From an uncultured Bacteroidales bacterium (lineage in GTDB: Bacteria > Bacteroidota > Bacteroidia > Bacteroidales > Paludibacteraceae), in NCBI GenBank assembly GCA_937911235.1, contig CALDPN010000167.1, forward strand, positions 1-5,027: 5,027 bases of DNA, written 5' to 3'. Shown here in pieces: positions 4,973 through 5,027 of this stretch (position 1 is its first letter; every line of letters begins with the position of its first letter). The translations under genes were made by a program, and so were the position numbers. Under the pieces are notes generated by a model that ran no database searches, was not told where the DNA came from, and saw only the letters and a list, made by a program, of their open reading frames with translations.

Positions 4973-5027
4973 CGGGATGTAGCGCAGTCCGGTTAGCGCA
5001 CCTGCTTTGGGAGCAGGGGGTCCCAGG
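4973..5027 (+). tRNA. tRNA-Pro (anticodon UGG), cut at the right edge
   Basis: The cloverleaf reads: acceptor 5' strand CGGGATG (4973-4979), typical of bacterial tRNA-Pro, including the leading C; T8 and A9; D-stem GCGC (4982-4985) with GCGC (4996-4999), and a loop containing GG; anticodon stem CCTGC (5001-5005) with GCAGG (5013-5017); loop TTTGGGA with anticodon TGG at 5008-5010 and the expected G after it; a 5-base variable loop; and the 5' strand of the T-stem CCAGG (5023-5027). The T-loop and 3' acceptor strand lie outside the window. UGG reads CCA and, with wobble modification, other proline codons. Confidence 0.95.

Overview
The window is built from two unrelated kinds of DNA that meet near base 550. 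Bases 1 to about 560 are GC-rich, use Shine-Dalgarno sites, and carry the C-terminal part of a cysteine desulfurase followed by the first codons of thiI. This iscS/nifS-thiI pair is typical of Clostridia-type Firmicutes (Oscillospiraceae-like in style). From about 565 to the end the DNA is AT-rich and clearly from a Bacteroidetes. It has Bacteroidetes promoters (TTTG, 20-base spacer, TAnnTTTG), AT-rich leaders mostly without Shine-Dalgarno sites, a type IX secretion (T9SS)-like tail, and the gene order rplU-rpmA-serS. A Bacteroidales of the Prevotellaceae type is a reasonable guess; genus cannot be fixed. The simplest explanation is a chimeric metagenomic contig joined at a short shared word, not a natural gene arrangement.

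Layout: cysteine desulfurase fragment (to 500); thiI start (510), which runs into the junction and a spurious stop at 626; the C-terminal part of a secreted starch-binding protein (collagen-like Gly-X-X bit, two CBM26-like modules, Pro-Thr linker, T9SS-like tail), ending at 1645 with a strong terminator at 1677-1711. Next come a promoter (1776-1807) and structured leader for rplU (L21) and rpmA (L27). A terminator after rpmA overlaps a new promoter that drives serS and manA. After manA another promoter of the same style drives tRNA-Pro(UGG), which is cut by the right edge.

Functionally, the right-hand part is housekeeping: two 50S proteins, seryl-tRNA synthetase, mannose-6-phosphate isomerase and a proline tRNA. 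The secreted protein belongs to extracellular starch use. I found no CRISPR array, insertion sequence, phage or defence system. The most notable points are the chimeric junction, the repeated promoter architecture, the serS promoter inside the rpmA terminator, and the rplU leader with two competing pairings.
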